Shown piece after piece: positions 13,860 through 16,247 of a stretch of 16,247 nt of DNA. Source of the DNA: Gracilimonas sp040877545 (GTDB lineage: Bacteria; Bacteroidota; Rhodothermia; Balneolales; Balneolaceae). Under the pieces are notes generated by a model. That model made no database searches. It had not been told where the DNA came from and saw only the letters and a list, made by a program, of their open reading frames with translations. The stretch's first letter is position 1, and the number at the start of each line of letters is the position of its first letter. The position numbers were made by a program, and so were the translations under genes. The stretch covers positions 1 through 16,247 of the forward strand of contig JBBDNN010000072.1 of assembly GCA_040877545.1 (NCBI GenBank). Reading direction: 5' to 3'.

Positions 13860-15713
13860 TTATTTAAGTGCGTCTATTGCGTTGATGTGATCAACAAATC
13901 CAGTGTAAAGTACCTGGTCTTGTCGCCCACCTGGCCAGCAGATGTTACCGCCATACTCAGAGCATTTTATATAGTCTGCAGTAAATTGCCAGAGTAGACT
14001 ACCGTCTAGTTCAATTTCTTCGGCATAATTCCAGAAATCATCATAGACATCTTCTACTCTTGAATCACCCCAGCCTGGATAACCATACTCTCCTAATAAG
14101 AAAGGTTTTCCTGAACTTTCGGCAATTTCAGCATGATCACTTAACCATGCATGTTGAGCATTTATTAAGTCAGAGTTTACAGATGAAAATCCCCATTCGC
14201 TTGGATACCAATGTGCAGTACCGTAATCAATTTCAGGAATAGCAGTATTCAGTACATAGCTTGTTCCTTCTCCGGCACGTAATATATAGGTGTTGGAATA
14301 TTGATCTGTTGAATATTCTGAAGGAGTTCCCTCATCAAAACCTTCCTCTCCGGTAGAAACCATATGATTTTCATCAATTGATTTAATGTACCGGGCGATA
14401 TCCTGGTACCAGTCACGAATTTCGGTAGGATGTTCGCCTCTGTTACGGCCTTCGTTCATGATTTCCCATGCAAATATTGCAGGCTCATCTTTGTAGGCTA
14501 CGCCGGTTACGGTGTTCACTCTGTTCAGGAGCATAGAAATGTAGGCTTTGAAAAGCCTTTGTTGCTCAGCGCCATTAATGAAATCACTCATCGCACCACC
14601 ATACAGATCACAATTGTTATTTCCTGCCCATTTGTTGTATTCGCAGATACCACCTAATTGCTTCCAGAAGTTTGAAAGAGCAAGTACAAAGCGCACGTTA
14701 TGCTCTTTTCCTTTGGCAATAACTGCATCAAGGTGACGCAGGTCTTCTTCGTTGTATTCGCCAGCCCTGGGTTGCAGGGTTATATCGCCGTCATACTGTG
14801 CAGGTCCGTCATAAAAACCCCAGGTTCTCACTACAGTAACACCGGCTTCTTCGAAAGCATCAAAAGCACGATCAACTGAACTAGGATCTATTTTTTGATA
14901 ATTAGGAAGGTGATAGGCGTTTGTTCCGGCATGTCTGTAAACTTCTCCGTTTACTACGAAGTCGCTATTTTGAACGCTTACAAATTCACTTGAACCTACA
15001 ACTGGAGGAGTGGGCTCTGTTTCTTCTACCTCATCCTCTTCTTTAGCAGTGGTGGTAAAAGAATAATTAACCGACCATGTACCAGTTTCAGAATCTAAAA
15101 TTGGAGACACACGCCAGTAATATTGTTGCTCGCCTTCAAGCTCGGCCAATTCAACGGAAGTATTATTCACTACCGAATCAATTGTAGTTTCCTGGAATTC
15201 TTCATCTGTTGAAACCTGGAAATGGTAATTTTCGCCATTGGTGGCTGCATTCCATTCAAAATAGATTTCAGTTGGTTCTTGTTCAGAATTATTAGATGGA
15301 GAAAGCAAATCAACTGTCACCGGTTCTTTTTCAACGGAAGCCGTCGAAAATTCCCAGGTATCAGACCATGGGCTGGTGCTGTTATTGTTAATTCCCCGAA
15401 TCTTCCAGTAATAGGTAGTTCCGGTAGATAATTCGGTATTGTATGATTTATTCTTAGTGATGTTATCAACTAAGGTAGAATCAAATTCTGAATCTTCAGA
15501 AATTTGAATGTTGTAATTCTTAGCACCTTTAGATGTTTTCCATGTTAAATCAACTGTAATTGATTGTTCATCTGAACCGTTACCAGGAGTTACCAAGGCT
15601 GGTTTTTTTAGCAGATTTTCAAGCGGAAGATCTGGTTCAGTTGTAGAACATTGGACGAGAACTAAAAGCACAAGTAAACTGCATGCATATAGTTTAATTT
15701 TTGATATTACCAT
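13860..15713 (-). CDS. Lipoprotein GH5 (GH5_7-type) endo-beta-1,4-mannanase with two FN3-like domains
   Basis: 617 residues. A lipoprotein signal peptide ends in VLVQC, with C22 the lipidated cysteine. It carries no obvious inner-membrane retention signal and is probably on the outer membrane. Two fibronectin-III-like modules follow (about 37-125 and 133-223, each with a YYW-K/R-x core strand and a final FSTA or FTTT strand), then an acidic, Pro-containing linker (224-240). The GH5 catalytic domain covers about 243-617. The SNFWKQLGG segment (347-355), NRVNTVTGVAYKDEPAIF and AWEIMNE (E421, acid/base) are hallmarks of GH5_7 mannanases. HWYP (501-504) and LLGEYGYPG (E542, nucleophile) complete the active site. 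The expected role is endo-cleavage of mannan, glucomannan or galactomannan at the cell surface. No SusC/SusD pair or transporter is adjacent, so it seems to be a stand-alone enzyme or the end of a locus to the right. Confidence 0.9.
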   Translation of the reverse strand: MVISKIKLYACSLLVLLVLVQCSTTEPDLPLENLLKKPALVTPGNGSDEQSITVDLTWKTSKGAKNYNIQISEDSEFDSTLVDNITKNKSYNTELSTGTTYYWKIRGINNNSTSPWSDTWEFSTASVEKEPVTVDLLSPSNNSEQEPTEIYFEWNAATNGENYHFQVSTDEEFQETTIDSVVNNTSVELAELEGEQQYYWRVSPILDSETGTWSVNYSFTTTAKEEDEVEETEPTPPVVGSSEFVSVQNSDFVVNGEVYRHAGTNAYHLPNYQKIDPSSVDRAFDAFEEAGVTVVRTWGFYDGPAQYDGDITLQPRAGEYNEEDLRHLDAVIAKGKEHNVRFVLALSNFWKQLGGICEYNKWAGNNNCDLYGGAMSDFINGAEQQRLFKAYISMLLNRVNTVTGVAYKDEPAIFAWEIMNEGRNRGEHPTEIRDWYQDIARYIKSIDENHMVSTGEEGFDEGTPSEYSTDQYSNTYILRAGEGTSYVLNTAIPEIDYGTAHWYPSEWGFSSVNSDLINAQHAWLSDHAEIAESSGKPFLLGEYGYPGWGDSRVEDVYDDFWNYAEEIELDGSLLWQFTADYIKCSEYGGNICWPGGRQDQVLYTGFVDHINAIDALK

Positions 15714-16096
15714 TATGTTACTTTGATTAATGATTAATTTTGTTAAGTAGATTTTGTATTAGAAAAAGGATCGAACTCGTGTAATAAATTAAAGTAAGGT
15801 TGTAGTATTTTTTAATCCCCTCTTGTAATACAACTTAGTATAGAGCAGCTGTAAAGTATTTGTTCCCCCTGTGTTTCAAATATCAAACCCTGTGGACGTT
15901 TTTAGTTTGGCACAGTATTTTTATGCAATAGAAGCCCATTAATTGCAGTTTTTTACAAATGAAGATTATTTTGAGGGTATAAAATGGAGGGGTTAAATAA
16001 AGACGTATTTCAAAATAATTTTCGGGATGTAGCGAAATGTGCGAGCATCTTCCGGTTTTAAAATTCAAGCAGAGACAATCTCCCGTCGAAAAAAAC
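15714..16096. other. Long AT-rich region upstream of the GH5 gene
   Basis: About 380 bases with no credible coding frame; the longest frame (15883-16068, minus) looks random in composition. The region presumably holds the promoter and control sites of the GH5 gene. Apart from the inverted repeat at 15799-15834 I see no recognisable structure. Confidence 0.45.
15799..15834. promoter_or_regulatory. Possible operator: spaced inverted repeat upstream of GH5
   Basis: GTTGTA (15799-15804) and TACAAC (15829-15834) are inverted copies separated by 24 bases. They lie about 86-121 bases upstream of the GH5 start codon. The arms are short and AT-rich, so chance is a real alternative. No regulator gene is visible nearby. 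Confidence 0.2.
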
Positions 16097-16246
16097 TCAT
16101 AGTTTTGATTTGAAGGTGATAACTACTGTTGTGTCAATGTTGAAATATCGGCAGAAAACGATCGAGGTTTCAACTATAGGCAGCCTTTGGCCCGCTCCAT
16201 CACCCGGCTCGTTTTTAACGATGCCTTTGATGCCTGTTCCGGCTGA
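16097..16246 (-). CDS. Possible C-terminus of an unidentified gene, cut by the window edge
   Basis: A minus-strand frame enters from the right edge and ends at a TGA (16099-16097) after about 49 codons. It begins SAGTGIKGIVKNEPGDGAGQ and ends in alternating hydrophobic residues, TTVVITFKSKL. Base composition rises in GC compared with the AT-rich region next to it, which favours coding sequence. I do not recognise the family. The + strand is also open over much of this stretch, so the strand is not certain. If real, the gene would lie upstream of the GH5 gene on the same strand. Confidence 0.3.
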   Translation of the reverse strand, partial: SAGTGIKGIVKNEPGDGAGQRLPIVETSIVFCRYFNIDTTVVITFKSKL

Positions 16247-16247
16247 G

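Noticed and set aside
15883..16068. Minus-strand frame of 61 codons upstream of the GH5 gene
   Set aside because: It is rich in Cys, Ile and Tyr as expected from random AT-rich DNA, with no domain-like pattern.

Overview
The window looks like chromosomal DNA from a Bacteroidota/Balneolota-type marine Gram-negative bacterium. It is AT-rich, and several exported proteins have signal peptides ending in the 'xAQ' style (EAQ, HAQ, YAQ, SAQ). There are outer-membrane and lipoprotein polysaccharide genes, and clear Shine-Dalgarno sites are scarce. The genus cannot be fixed from the sequence alone. A run of 100 Ns (90-189) shows that this is a scaffolded draft assembly.

Left end (1-612): the 3' part of a tRNA-Ser gene is followed directly by a small GIY-YIG nuclease reading frame. 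After the gap, the tRNA tail and the start of the same frame appear again. One GIY-YIG frame is then complete to its stop, followed by a third tRNA-tail copy and a terminator. This is best read as a tandem array of roughly 337-bp 'tRNA tail + GIY-YIG' cassettes sitting in the 3' end of tRNA-Ser, with the gap falling inside the repeat. Tail copies 2 and 3 carry an extra 22 nt inside the T-loop. It is the most unusual structure in the window.

759-4307 (+ strand): a TolC-type outer-membrane factor, a MlaC/HpnM-type periplasmic lipid-binding protein, a GT-A-like glycosyltransferase, and a Wzi-type capsule-assembly gene that appears to have lost its middle and changed frame. 4281-7117 (- strand): a compact three-gene operon of a GT2 glycosyltransferase, a GT-B (family 4-like) glycosyltransferase and a polytopic membrane protein. 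7254-10540 (+ strand): an exported DUF3047 protein and an 831-residue RND/MMPL exporter of the HpnN type. The TolC, MlaC, DUF3047 and RND genes may form one envelope lipid or hydrophobic-compound transport system, split by the polysaccharide genes; this is inference from families and position.

10697-13564 (- strand): trkA followed by trkH, the standard Trk potassium-uptake pair in one operon. 13860-15713 (- strand): an exported lipoprotein with two fibronectin-III-like domains and a GH5 catalytic domain of the endo-beta-1,4-mannanase (GH5_7) type, with its own terminator and a long upstream region. The last ~150 bases may encode the C-terminus of another minus-strand gene.
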